Source: CAYLJO01 sp964383905
Lineage (GTDB): Bacteria > Acidobacteriota > Blastocatellia > Pyrinomonadales > Pyrinomonadaceae
Direction of reading: 5' to 3'
DNA length: 11,138 bases
Assembly: GCA_964383905.1 (NCBI GenBank)
Contig: CAYLJO010000202.1
Location: 1-11,138, forward strand
The position numbers and the translations under genes are program-made. Numbering within the stretch: position 1 is the first letter of the stretch; every line of letters starts with the position of its first letter. The notes below the pieces were generated by a model. That model had not been told where the DNA came from. It ran no database searches and saw only the letters and a program-made list of their open reading frames with translations. Positions 1-6,763 of the stretch are shown here, in pieces.

Positions 1-181
1 CCGTTTGCGCGAGCACGATGCGCAGATTAAACGGCGAAAGGTATCGCTCCGGCGTTGTCATCAGCACCGAGAAGATCAAGATTACCAGTGCGAGTCCGAG
101 GAACGGCCCGAGCCTGCTGAGCCACATCCGAAGAAAGTCGGAAGCGGCCAGCGCCCGCGTTTGTTTTACCTCAGCGACCAT
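1..181 (-). CDS. Sugar ABC transporter permease, RbsC-like (N-terminus only, runs off left edge)
   Basis: Reading the minus strand from ATG at 181 gives 60 uninterrupted codons up to the window edge. A short polar start (MVAEVKQTRALAAS) is followed by a hydrophobic helix at about residues 25-42 (LGPFLGLALVILIFSVLM) and then RYLSPFNLRIVLAQT. That order, a first membrane helix followed by a 'yLs..Nl..il.q' segment, is typical of the RbsC/XylH/AraH family, the inner-membrane permease of carbohydrate ABC importers. It is the last gene of the operon visible here, 77 nt after the FAH-family gene. The context suggests it helps import L-fucose or a related deoxysugar; the substrate is inferred. AAAGG lies only 2 nt before the ATG, so the start is not certain. 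The frame stays open upstream. Confidence 0.7.
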   Translation of the reverse strand, partial: MVAEVKQTRALAASDFLRMWLSRLGPFLGLALVILIFSVLMTTPERYLSPFNLRIVLAQT

Positions 182-188
182 ACCTTTG

Positions 189-296
189 TTAATCAGCCTG
201 AATCTGCTGCCCGCGGTCGTCCACGCGCAGATGCGCTTTCCAGATGAGATCAACCGCCTCAGCCTTGTGAATAAGGGACGTGGTCGGCGGTTTCAT
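189..296 (-). CDS. Possible 35-residue ORF overlapping the end of the FAH-family gene
   Basis: An ATG at 296 opens 35 codons (MKPPTTSLIHKAEAVDLIWK... ending QQIQAD) that stop with TAA 7 nt before the permease ATG. It overlaps the last 38 nt of the FAH-family gene in another frame. Third positions are mostly G or C, as in the neighbours, and it fills most of the gap between the two genes. No Shine-Dalgarno sequence precedes the ATG and I do not recognise the product. It may be a translational-coupling peptide, a relic, or chance. Confidence 0.2.
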   Translation of the reverse strand: MKPPTTSLIHKAEAVDLIWKAHLRVDDRGQQIQAD

Positions 297-1233
297 GCGC
301 GGCGCTGACCGGGCTGCGGAGCACGCCGAGCCTCTCGACCTCGACTTCCACCACATCGCCACGTTTGAGAAACACGGGGGGTTTGCGCGCGAAGCCGACG
401 CCGGGCGGCGTCCCCGTAGCGATCACGTCGCCCGGTTCGAGCGTGATCGTCTCGGAGAGAAAGGCGATCAGCTCCGGCACGCCGAAGATGAGCTGATCCG
501 TGTTCGAGTCCTGCATCGTCTTGCCGTTGAGCCGCAGCTTGATTGAGAGCTTGTGCGGGTCAGGGACCTCATCCGTCGTCACGATCGCCTCGCCCATTGG
601 CGCGAACGTGTCGCAAGATTTGCCCCGCTGCCACTGACCGTCAGCGAACTGAAGATCGCGGGCGCTGACATCGTTAATGATCGTGTAGCCGAGCACGTAA
701 TCGAGCGCGCGGTCACGCAGTACATTCTTCGCGCGCCGACCGATGACGACCGCGAGTTCGGCTTCGTAATCAACCTGCCCGCTCGACGGCGGCAAGATGA
801 TTGATTCGTTAGGCGCAATGACTGAGGTGCTGAATTTTGAAAAGACCACCGGCCTTTCAGGGATCGGCATGTTGCTCTCGGCGGCGTGGTCGCGGTAATT
901 GAGGCCGATCGCGATCAGCTTACCCGGGCGCGGCACGGGCGCAAGCAAACGCGCGCCTGACCGCCCTATCAGCACTCTATCTTCACGCGCCCGTTCGGTA
1001 CTCGGCCCCTTCTCTACGATCTCGTGATAAGCAGCACGCGCCTGTTTAAGCCACATCCCGTCGAGGTCAAACCACGCCAGCAGATTCACAGGAGGGTTAA
1101 TTGTCTCACTCCCGATGCCGGTGACCCGGAGAGAGCGCGCGAAATCAAGAATGTATTCGCCCGCTAACGCACCCACGCGCGGCCCTTTGCTCTCTGCCCC
1201 GGCCTCTTCCGTTGTGAAAGTTACGATTCTCAT
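259..1233 (-). CDS. FAH-family hydrolase, probable 2,4-diketo-3-deoxy-L-fuconate hydrolase
   Basis: The 324-residue product has the fumarylacetoacetate-hydrolase fold. An N-terminal domain (about 1-95) leads into the catalytic core with GKLIAIGLNYRDHAAE (104-119), DYEAELAVVIG (155-165), NDVSARD (187-193) and GDVIATGTPPGVG (268-280). E157, E159 and D188 match the usual metal triad, and H116/E119 match the lid His-Glu pair of the FAHD1-like branch; the spacing agrees. In the non-phosphorylated L-fucose route this family cleaves 2,4-diketo-3-deoxy-L-fuconate to pyruvate and L-lactate, a role that fits the neighbouring lactonase and fucosidase. The substrate is inferred from context. The family also includes acylpyruvases and other diketoacid hydrolases, so a related acid is possible. 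GGGGGA lies 5 nt before the ATG at 1233. The C-terminal tail after VLRSPV is longer than usual. Confidence 0.85.
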   Translation of the reverse strand: MRIVTFTTEEAGAESKGPRVGALAGEYILDFARSLRVTGIGSETINPPVNLLAWFDLDGMWLKQARAAYHEIVEKGPSTERAREDRVLIGRSGARLLAPVPRPGKLIAIGLNYRDHAAESNMPIPERPVVFSKFSTSVIAPNESIILPPSSGQVDYEAELAVVIGRRAKNVLRDRALDYVLGYTIINDVSARDLQFADGQWQRGKSCDTFAPMGEAIVTTDEVPDPHKLSIKLRLNGKTMQDSNTDQLIFGVPELIAFLSETITLEPGDVIATGTPPGVGFARKPPVFLKRGDVVEVEVERLGVLRSPVSAAHETADHVPYSQG

Positions 1234-1272
1234 GTGATCCCCCGCGACTATCGTTCGAATGAGCGCATGAAG

Positions 1273-1722
1273 CTACGCAACAACTCCGGGAGTGTCGTTG
1301 ACGATAACGTACAACTCCTGCGCGTCCGTGCACTCCGATAGCCAAGCGTCAGCTCGAGGTCGGCGGTGCGTGATGGGCCCGTGATGAAAGTCATAGCCGG
1401 ACTCAGTCTCACGAACCCTCCACGGCTTACGGCCGCTAACGCTTCGCCCGGTGTGCGGCAGACCCTTGCGGCCTCCACAATTGCGACATGTGCCGGCGGC
1501 ACGAGTGAAACCAGGCGATGTCTTTCGCGCTTTGCTTCCAACATCAGCGTGCCGGCCTCGGCAATCGCCGCCTGTACCGTCGTGACACCGGCGTCGTAGC
1601 CGAACAACTCGGCGGCGCTCGGCGCGTCCGCTATTTCGTCAACATCAACTTCTATCTTCTGTATCAAACGCCCGACAACCGGCGCATCGGACAAGGCATG
1701 TGATGAATAGAGAGACCCGCAT
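1273..1722 (-). pseudogene. Collapsed lutA-lutC remnant (L-lactate utilization), deletion fusion with frameshifts
   Basis: From ATG 1722, 8 nt after a GAGGA box, the minus strand reads MRVSLFITCLV, the typical start of LutA (the CCG-domain iron-sulfur subunit of L-lactate oxidase). That frame ends at 1645. The frame one base over reads SDAPVVGRLIQKIEVDVDEI and then clear LutC/LUD sequence: GYDAGVTTVQAAIAEAGTLM, RHRLVSLVPPAHVAIVEAA, FITGPSRTADLELTL. Near 1344 it must shift to AIGVHG, and near 1325 shift again to DAQELYVIVNDTPGVVA, ending at TAG 1273. So the beginning of lutA is joined to the latter part of lutC, and most of lutA, all of lutB and the front of lutC are missing. The piece RLIQKIEVDVD may be more of lutA (compare the usual RLLERLGxEVD), but that is weak. 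The gaps to both neighbours (41 and 39 nt) are those of an intact operon member. Sequencing error could explain the small shifts but not the missing subunits. Confidence 0.8.
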
Positions 1723-1730
1723 GACTTCAG

Positions 1731-1735
1731 TCCTC
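1731..1735 (-). promoter_or_regulatory. Shine-Dalgarno GAGGA of the former lutA
   Basis: GAGGA lies 8 nt before ATG 1722, in the short gap after the dehydrogenase stop. It supports ATG 1722 rather than ATG 1737 as the old lutA start and shows that the 5' end of lutA is preserved in place. Confidence 0.55.
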
Positions 1736-1763
1736 ATGGGGCCTTACGCGCCCTCGCGCTGTG

Positions 1764-2969
1764 CTAAAGCGCGACGACCCCCTTAACATAATCCGGCGCG
1801 TGTATATCATTGGCCAGGGCGCTTTGCACGGCGGCCAGTGATGTGTAGCGATGCGTGATGATGGAGGCCACGTCTACCCGGCGCTGTTCGATCAAACTCA
1901 GCGCGCGGCCGTAAACCGACGGTCGCCCGTCGTGCTCGAAGCCGCCGGACGCGCCGACCGGGGTGACGAAGGTCGGCTCCTTGAACATCACGTTGTTCAG
2001 CACGCTCAATTCAACTCCGGCGTGGCCGTGTCCGTAGAGCAGCACCGTCGCCTGCTTGCGAATCAGCCTGGGAATTGAAGCGAGAACCTGACCCGCGCCT
2101 GAAGCTTCGATCAAATACTCGACGCCCCTGCCCCCCGTGCGCTCCAACACCGCCTGAACCAGGTCGCAGGAGCCGGGGTCGAGCGCCTCGTCCGCACAGA
2201 ATCGCTTCGCCAGTTGGCGTTTACCTTCGCTGGGCTCGCTCACGAGCAACAGGCCCTCATAGCCAAGCACGTTTCGCAAGTACTGTATGAACAATAAGCC
2301 GGCCGGGCCGGCGCCGCAGATGAGTACAACACGCACACGCCGCTCTGCCGAATCGGCGTTGAGCGAGTAGCGTGTGCGCGCACGCACGACCGCTTCGGAC
2401 GAATGGATGATGCAACCGAGCGGCTCTACCAGTGTGGCTTCCGCGGGGTCAAGCGCGGAGCGTATGCGTACGGCATTGACGGCGGGTACGGCAATGAACT
2501 CGGCAAGTCCGCCGGGCAATCCCGTGATGCCGTGCTCGGCGTAGAACTCACATTGGTGCGAATCGCCGGTTCGGCAGTACTCGCATAGCGTCGTGCGCTT
2601 CAAGCTGACGCAATTCAATCCCTGGTCCAGTACAACGCGGTCGCCGGCTTGTAGATCATGTACCTCACCTCCCACTCCTTCGATGCGCCCGCTGATTTCA
2701 TGCCCGAGAATTTGGGGCCGTACGGCGAGCGGAATGGGCAGACCGCGATCATCAAGGTTGTAGTTGGCGTGGCCCGCGAAGATGTGCGAGTCCGTGCCGC
2801 AGAGGCCCACCGCCGAGACGCGCACCAGCACTTCGTGCGTTGACACTTGCGGACAAGACACGTCGCGCACTTCGACCCGTGCGATATCGCACAGTACGCA
2901 GGCCCGCATGGTCGAACTTGCCTGCGCGGACGAAAAGTCTCTGTCGTACCTACCTGTCGAAGTGCTCAA
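1764..2969 (-). CDS. Zinc-dependent MDR alcohol/polyol dehydrogenase, candidate fucose-pathway oxidoreductase
   Basis: The 401-residue protein is a medium-chain dehydrogenase of the threonine/sorbitol dehydrogenase type. Catalytic zinc residues are visible in GLCGTDSH (C57) and GHEISG (H90, E91), with VEP at E182. The structural zinc lobe has C120, C129, C132 and C140; the last three keep the C-x2-C-x7-C spacing, and the first sits further away in a small insertion. The Rossmann motif CGAGPAG covers 218-224, and an acidic residue (E245) ends the second strand, which favours NAD(H). In the operon it could oxidise 2-keto-3-deoxy-L-fuconate at C4, or L-fucose itself; the sequence does not decide. 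The TTG start at 2969 overlaps the previous stop and has AGGAG 9 nt upstream. A family-style start at ATG 2909 (MRACVLCD) has only a weak box, so the 20 extra residues may be real. Confidence 0.85.
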   Translation of the reverse strand: MSTSTGRYDRDFSSAQASSTMRACVLCDIARVEVRDVSCPQVSTHEVLVRVSAVGLCGTDSHIFAGHANYNLDDRGLPIPLAVRPQILGHEISGRIEGVGGEVHDLQAGDRVVLDQGLNCVSLKRTTLCEYCRTGDSHQCEFYAEHGITGLPGGLAEFIAVPAVNAVRIRSALDPAEATLVEPLGCIIHSSEAVVRARTRYSLNADSAERRVRVVLICGAGPAGLLFIQYLRNVLGYEGLLLVSEPSEGKRQLAKRFCADEALDPGSCDLVQAVLERTGGRGVEYLIEASGAGQVLASIPRLIRKQATVLLYGHGHAGVELSVLNNVMFKEPTFVTPVGASGGFEHDGRPSVYGRALSLIEQRRVDVASIITHRYTSLAAVQSALANDIHAPDYVKGVVAL

Positions 2970-3970
2970 ACCTGACTTCTCCTGTCCCGTGAAAGTTCCG
3001 CCTCGATGTCGCTGGTGTCCAGGCTACCGGCATCGCGCAGTGCGGCGAATCTTTGCATCGTTTCGCGCACCCCGGTTTCGAGCGGTGTTGACGGTAAGTC
3101 ACCGATCACACGCCGTATTGCCGCATCATTCATCGCCGGCGCAATCGGGATCGGCGCGCCCCCGAACGTAATCAGCTCACGAGAGGGGGCCGGCGAGTTC
3201 TCGTTGATGATGCGGACGATGCGTGCGACTTCAACCGTCTCGCCGTGAAGGTTGAAGACGTGTGCCCCTTCGGGCGCGAGGTCGGCGCAGGCGATGAAGG
3301 CGGCGGCCGTGTCCGCCACATACTGGAAATCGGTCGCCCCACTAAAGCGTATGTGAAACGGAACGCCGAGCACCGCCGCTTTCATCGCCTTCGTCGGGTC
3401 GCTCGTCAGTCCCAAGTCTCGGCCCACACCGTACACGGTTAACGGCCTCAGTCCGACGCTCGACAGCCCGTCGTCCAGAAAGAAGACGCGCGCATTACCT
3501 TCGTTGGCCCGCTTGAACACGCCGTAGTGAGTGGCAGGCTCACAGGCGGCACTCTCGTCAAGCGGCAGATCATCCTCGCTCATGCCGAAAACGGCGGCGG
3601 AGCTGGCGTATACCACACGTTCCGCGCCGCCCACCCGCGCCGCCTCGAAGACGTTGAGCGTCCCGACGACGTTGACGAGCGCACCCGCTGGCGGGTCGGC
3701 TTTACAGGTCGGCACCTGGAGGCCCGCCAAATGAATGATGCGCCGCGCGGACGAGTCTTGAAGAGCCGCGCGCACGGCCGCGGGGTCTGTGATGTCGCCC
3801 GTCACAAAGCGCACACGCTCAAAATCATGGGGCGCCATGACGGCGCTCAGGCGTCGTGAATCACGGCTGCGGTCAAAGACGACGGGTGTGTCGCCGCGTT
3901 CGGCGAGCGCCTTGACGATCCATGAGCCGATGCAACCTTGTGCGCCCGTAATGAAGTACGTCGTGGCCAT
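2966..3970 (-). CDS. Extended-SDR NAD-dependent epimerase/dehydratase-type dehydrogenase
   Basis: The product is 334 residues from ATG 3970. A TTG two codons upstream (3976), overlapping the previous stop, is the alternative start; residue numbers here count from that TTG. The glycine motif TGAQGCIG (10-17), an acidic residue after the second strand (VVFD, D35; NAD preference), GDITD (60-64), HLAG (82-85), YASSAAVFG (123-131) and the catalytic pair Y151/K155 in YGVFK identify an extended short-chain dehydrogenase. RPLTVYG (177-183) is also family-typical. Such proteins include sugar epimerases and uronate dehydrogenases. The lactonase next to it makes oxidation of a sugar at C1 to a lactone attractive, i.e. 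an L-fucose dehydrogenase role, but this is inference. The start is 2 nt after the lactonase stop and the end overlaps the MDR start, so translation is probably coupled. No good Shine-Dalgarno is present. Confidence 0.82.
   Translation of the reverse strand: MATTYFITGAQGCIGSWIVKALAERGDTPVVFDRSRDSRRLSAVMAPHDFERVRFVTGDITDPAAVRAALQDSSARRIIHLAGLQVPTCKADPPAGALVNVVGTLNVFEAARVGGAERVVYASSAAVFGMSEDDLPLDESAACEPATHYGVFKRANEGNARVFFLDDGLSSVGLRPLTVYGVGRDLGLTSDPTKAMKAAVLGVPFHIRFSGATDFQYVADTAAAFIACADLAPEGAHVFNLHGETVEVARIVRIINENSPAPSRELITFGGAPIPIAPAMNDAAIRRVIGDLPSTPLETGVRETMQRFAALRDAGSLDTSDIEAELSRDRRSQV
2979..2983 (-). promoter_or_regulatory. Shine-Dalgarno AGGAG supporting a TTG start for the MDR dehydrogenase
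   Basis: AGGAG lies inside the last codons of the upstream SDR gene, 9 nt before TTG 2969. ATG 2909 has nothing comparable. This is the reason for choosing the TTG start. Confidence 0.5.
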
Positions 3971-3972
3971 GT

Positions 3973-4830
3973 TCAAACACTGTAAGACTCTGTGGAGAGC
4001 CTGTAAAACTCCGCCGCGTTATGTTCAAAAATGCGGCCGCGTGCTTCATCGTCGAGCACAGCGAGGAGCGATCGAAACGACTCCAGGACGTGGCTGTAGG
4101 AGGCGGCGCGCAAACAGACCGGGAAGTCGCTGCCGAACATTAGCCGCCCCGGCCCGAAGAATTCAAGCGCGCGCTCGACGTAAGGTCGCAAATCCTCCGT
4201 CCGCCATGCTATCAAATCTGCTTCGGTAACGAGTCCTGAAAGTTTGCCAGAGATATTTGGATAGGCCGCCACCGCTTTGAGCTCCAGCGCCCACCCTTTG
4301 ACTTCGCCGCTCGCCACGGGCGGCTTCGCTAAATGGTCGACTACTAAACGTAGTTCGGGACAGCTCTCGGCAACGGCCCTGACGTGCTTCAGATGGCGCG
4401 TGTGTACGAGCAGGTCATAAGATACATCGTAAGACGCGAGGACGCGTAGCCCCCGCAGCACGCTCGGCCGGGCCAGCCAATCTTCCGCCGGTTCGCTTTC
4501 AACCAGATGCCGCACGCCTTTGAATTTCGGGTGCGCGGTCAATTCATCCAACTGCCGCTCGACCTCCGGCCCGGTTAAATCGACCCAGCCGACGACGCCC
4601 GCAATAAATTGATGACGGTCGGCGAGGCCCAGCATCCAGCGGGTCTCCTCAATACTGTTGCTCGCCTGCACGAGCACCGTTTTTGCGACGCCGCACTCCT
4701 TAAGGATGGGTTCAAGCTGGGACGGCAAGTAATCGCGGTAGAGCACTTCAACTTCCTTGCTCATCCACGGGTAGTCGAAGCGTCCGACCTGCCAGAAGTG
4801 TTGATGACTATCAACGATACGGCTTTCCAT
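3973..4830 (-). CDS. Amidohydrolase-fold lactonase, L-fuconolactonase-like (COG3618)
   Basis: This 285-residue TIM-barrel hydrolase opens with VDSHQHFW (6-13), the HxH metal motif of the amidohydrolase superfamily. Further family landmarks follow in order: GWVDL (81-85), KGVRHLVE (104-111), LLVHTRHL (140-147), LVVDHLAKP (162-170), GKLSGLVTEAD (195-205) and MFGSDFPVC (231-239, with the barrel-end aspartate D235). Length and motif order match L-fuconolactonase/2-pyrone-4,6-dicarboxylate lactonase relatives. The likely reaction is opening of L-fucono-lactone to L-fuconate in the cytoplasm. It follows the fucosidase by 9 nt and precedes the SDR by 2 nt. No Shine-Dalgarno is seen, so it may rely on coupling to the fucosidase gene. 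Confidence 0.87.
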   Translation of the reverse strand: MESRIVDSHQHFWQVGRFDYPWMSKEVEVLYRDYLPSQLEPILKECGVAKTVLVQASNSIEETRWMLGLADRHQFIAGVVGWVDLTGPEVERQLDELTAHPKFKGVRHLVESEPAEDWLARPSVLRGLRVLASYDVSYDLLVHTRHLKHVRAVAESCPELRLVVDHLAKPPVASGEVKGWALELKAVAAYPNISGKLSGLVTEADLIAWRTEDLRPYVERALEFFGPGRLMFGSDFPVCLRAASYSHVLESFRSLLAVLDDEARGRIFEHNAAEFYRLSTESYSV

Positions 4831-4839
4831 AACTAAACA

Positions 4840-6207
4840 CTAAACGGATTGGTAGACGCCTTCGCGGGGCTTGACGGCGCGCTTGGCCTCATGGTCCTGC
4901 CTCGGCTCCCCCTCGCATTCGAGCGCGAAGGTGGTCAACAGATCCGGCGCCCCCTTCGGCAACCCCGTGAGCCGCACCCGGAAATCGTCCTGCTCAAACT
5001 TCACCGGCCGATTCGTCGCGTACAGTCTGGCGGACCTGACTTTGTTGAGCAGGTTGCCGACCACCACGGTCTCGCCGGGCCAGTAGTGCACGTGGGCGAA
5101 AATTGTATCGCCCTTGCGCGTGAAGCTCAGGTAATTCCCGCGCCTGGGCTGGCAGGGGTCGGATTCGTAGATGGTCGCCCCGTTCCTGCTCATCCACCCC
5201 CCTACGGTCGTAAGTATCTGCACGGATTGCGGCGGAACGGAGCCGTCCGGCTTCGGCCCGATGTTCAAGAGGTAGTTGCCGCCGTCGCGGGCGCACGTGA
5301 TCAGGTTGCGGACGACCGTCTTCGGCGTCTTCCAATTGTCATCCGCGGCCTGATAACCCCAACTGTCGTTCAACGTCATGCACGATTCCCACGGGCGGTC
5401 GGCTGAAGCGACGATGCGCTGCTCCGGGGTGTCGAAGTCTTCGGGTATCTTCGAGCGATTGTTGATGATAATGTTCGGCTGCAGCCCTCTCACCATCCGA
5501 TTCATCTCGACCGACTCCCAGCCTTTCGCGTCCAGCGGCCAGGCCACGTCATACCAGAGGATGTCTACCTTGCCGTAGTTGGTCATCAACTCGCGAACCT
5601 GCCCGTGAATGTAATCAACAAAACGGCGGCGCGACGCCTCGTCCGTCTTGCAGCGCGCGCCGTCCGGGTGGTGCCAATCCATCAGCGAATAGTAGAAGCC
5701 GACGCGCAGCCCTTCGCCCCGCGCCGCGTCAACGAATTCACGCACGAGGTCGCGCCCCGGCCCCCGCCTCGGCGCGCAATAATCCGTCAGCTTCGTGTCG
5801 AAGTTGCAAAAGCCTTCGTGATGCTTGGTGGTCATCACCATGTACTTCATGCCCGCCCGGCGCGCTAAACGCGCCCACTCCCGCGCGGCGTTGGGCCTGG
5901 GCCTGAACTGCTGGGCCAGCGCCTCGTACTCTTTGACCGGAATGCCTTCGTTCTCCATCACCCACTCGTGTCGGCCGAGCACGCTATACAGGCCCCAGTG
6001 AATGAACATGCCGAATTTGGCCGCGTGCCACCACTGCATCCGGCGCGTGCGGTCGGCCACCGTCGAAGTGGTGGGCGCGCCGGAGCCTTCGGCCGGCCTC
6101 TGTTCCTGCGCCGCCAGAGTATTAATCTTTATGGGTCGAGCGCCGAGCGCACTCGCGGCGGCAGCGCCCATCAGCGCCAGGTAGCTTCTCCTGTTTATCC
6201 TTGTCAT
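4840..6207 (-). CDS. Alpha-L-fucosidase, GH29, Tat-exported
   Basis: This is the first gene of the operon and releases L-fucose from fucosides outside the cytoplasm. The 455-residue product begins MTRINRRSYLALMGAAAASALGA, a twin-arginine signal with the RR at 6-7, a short hydrophobic core and an AxA-like site. GH29 landmarks: QWWHAAKFGMFIHWGLYSV (58-76), YMVMTTKHHEGF (122-133), GFYYSLMDWHHP (170-181), VDILWYDVAWP (214-224), WESCMTLNDSWGY (273-285), NYLLNIGPKPDG (311-322). By family alignment D220 in WYD is the catalytic nucleophile; E274 is only a possible acid/base. The C-terminal part (about 355-430) forms the usual beta-sandwich. GGGGAG lies 5 nt before ATG 6207. The promoter and palindrome just upstream should control this gene and those after it. 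Confidence 0.95.
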   Translation of the reverse strand: MTRINRRSYLALMGAAAASALGARPIKINTLAAQEQRPAEGSGAPTTSTVADRTRRMQWWHAAKFGMFIHWGLYSVLGRHEWVMENEGIPVKEYEALAQQFRPRPNAAREWARLARRAGMKYMVMTTKHHEGFCNFDTKLTDYCAPRRGPGRDLVREFVDAARGEGLRVGFYYSLMDWHHPDGARCKTDEASRRRFVDYIHGQVRELMTNYGKVDILWYDVAWPLDAKGWESVEMNRMVRGLQPNIIINNRSKIPEDFDTPEQRIVASADRPWESCMTLNDSWGYQAADDNWKTPKTVVRNLITCARDGGNYLLNIGPKPDGSVPPQSVQILTTVGGWMSRNGATIYESDPCQPRRGNYLSFTRKGDTIFAHVHYWPGETVVVGNLLNKVRSARLYATNRPVKFEQDDFRVRLTGLPKGAPDLLTTFALECEGEPRQDHEAKRAVKPREGVYQSV

Positions 6208-6254
6208 CTATCTCCCCTGACAATGTAAGTTGATCATGCAGGCAGTAAAACAGG

Positions 6255-6283
6255 ATATTACCCGTTACCGGTAACGATGTCAA
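6255..6283 (-). promoter_or_regulatory. Sigma70-type promoter of the fucose operon
   Basis: On the minus strand TTGACA (6278-6283) is a perfect -35 box. Exactly 17 nt later TAATAT (6255-6260) matches four of six -10 positions. Transcription would begin near 6248, giving a leader of about 40 nt that ends in a good Shine-Dalgarno before the fucosidase ATG at 6207. Confidence 0.7.
6263..6276. promoter_or_regulatory. 14-bp perfect palindromic operator, LacI-family type
   Basis: CGTTACCGGTAACG is a perfect palindrome with a central CG step, the form of LacI/GalR-family operators. It lies wholly inside the 17-bp spacer of the operon promoter, where a bound repressor would block RNA polymerase. The regulator gene is not in the window. 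Induction by fucose or a pathway intermediate is inferred. Confidence 0.7.
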
Positions 6284-6517
6284 CGGGCTGGTGATCGGCT
6301 GGTGCGGCAATCGGAGTTTGCTAACTCACGCTCCCGGAAAAAGGAAGGGCGATAGATACGCTGGATTGGGGGGGAGGCGATCGAGCTCGCAGAGATGGGC
6401 GGACTGCTCGCCGCTCATGCCGGTGGTGCAGCCCGATAGATGGATCATTGCATGGTCAAGTTTTTGTAAATAGCAATCGAGCAGACGAGATCGTCATGGC
6501 GCGGTCTGGTGACGCCG
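6284..6517. other. Intergenic stretch upstream of the fucose promoter
   Basis: Apart from the promoter at its left border I see no supported gene or RNA here. It contains a G-run near 6367-6375 and short open frames on both strands without Shine-Dalgarno boxes or recognisable motifs. Confidence 0.5.
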
Positions 6518-6763
6518 TCAAAGCTTCTTCGCTTCCATGCGTTTGAGTCTCGTGTCGAGCATCAGACGGCCCTGGTTGACGATGAAGTCTTCGCCATTAT
6601 TCAGCACAAAGGTCGGCGCGCTCTGACTATATTGCGCCTTGACTTGTTGAAAGTCCGCCCCTCTCATGTCCTTGAGTACGAACGGTGGCCGCAGGTTAAT
6701 GGATCGTCCGGTTGCGTTGGTGCCGCGCGAGAAACCCCTTCCTCGAAGGCTTACCGGCTTCGA
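6518..6763 (-). pseudogene. Start-less coding remnant, resembles a GH28-like beta-helix C-terminus
   Basis: The minus strand is open from an in-frame stop just above 6763 down to TGA at 6518. The last 60 codons look truly coding: INLRPPFVLKDMRGADFQQV (from 6700), then APTFVLNNGEDFIVN and DTRLKRMEAKKL. Codons are GC-ending like the neighbours. The pattern of a 'GADF..VKA' strand, 'PTFVLNN.EDF' strand and 'DTRL...E.K.L' tail recalls the last turns of secreted right-handed beta-helix pectin hydrolases (GH28-like). This is from memory of the family and not proven. No start codon or Shine-Dalgarno precedes it, and upstream the coding feel moves to another frame (for example LPEVDAAVGQDARRMIEAG, ending at TAA 6697), so it is a fragment or frameshifted relic. 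If so, a second polysaccharide hydrolase once stood beside the fucosidase. Confidence 0.4.

Noticed and set aside
1248..1694. An intact LUD-domain gene reading straight through to 1248
   Set aside because: The last 35 residues of that frame do not look like LutC, while the expected conserved end is found in the two other frames. The N-terminal third is also missing, so it is a pseudogene.
6366..6375. G-run as a possible quadruplex or slippage site
   Set aside because: A single run without the further G-tracts needed for a quadruplex, and not in a gene.
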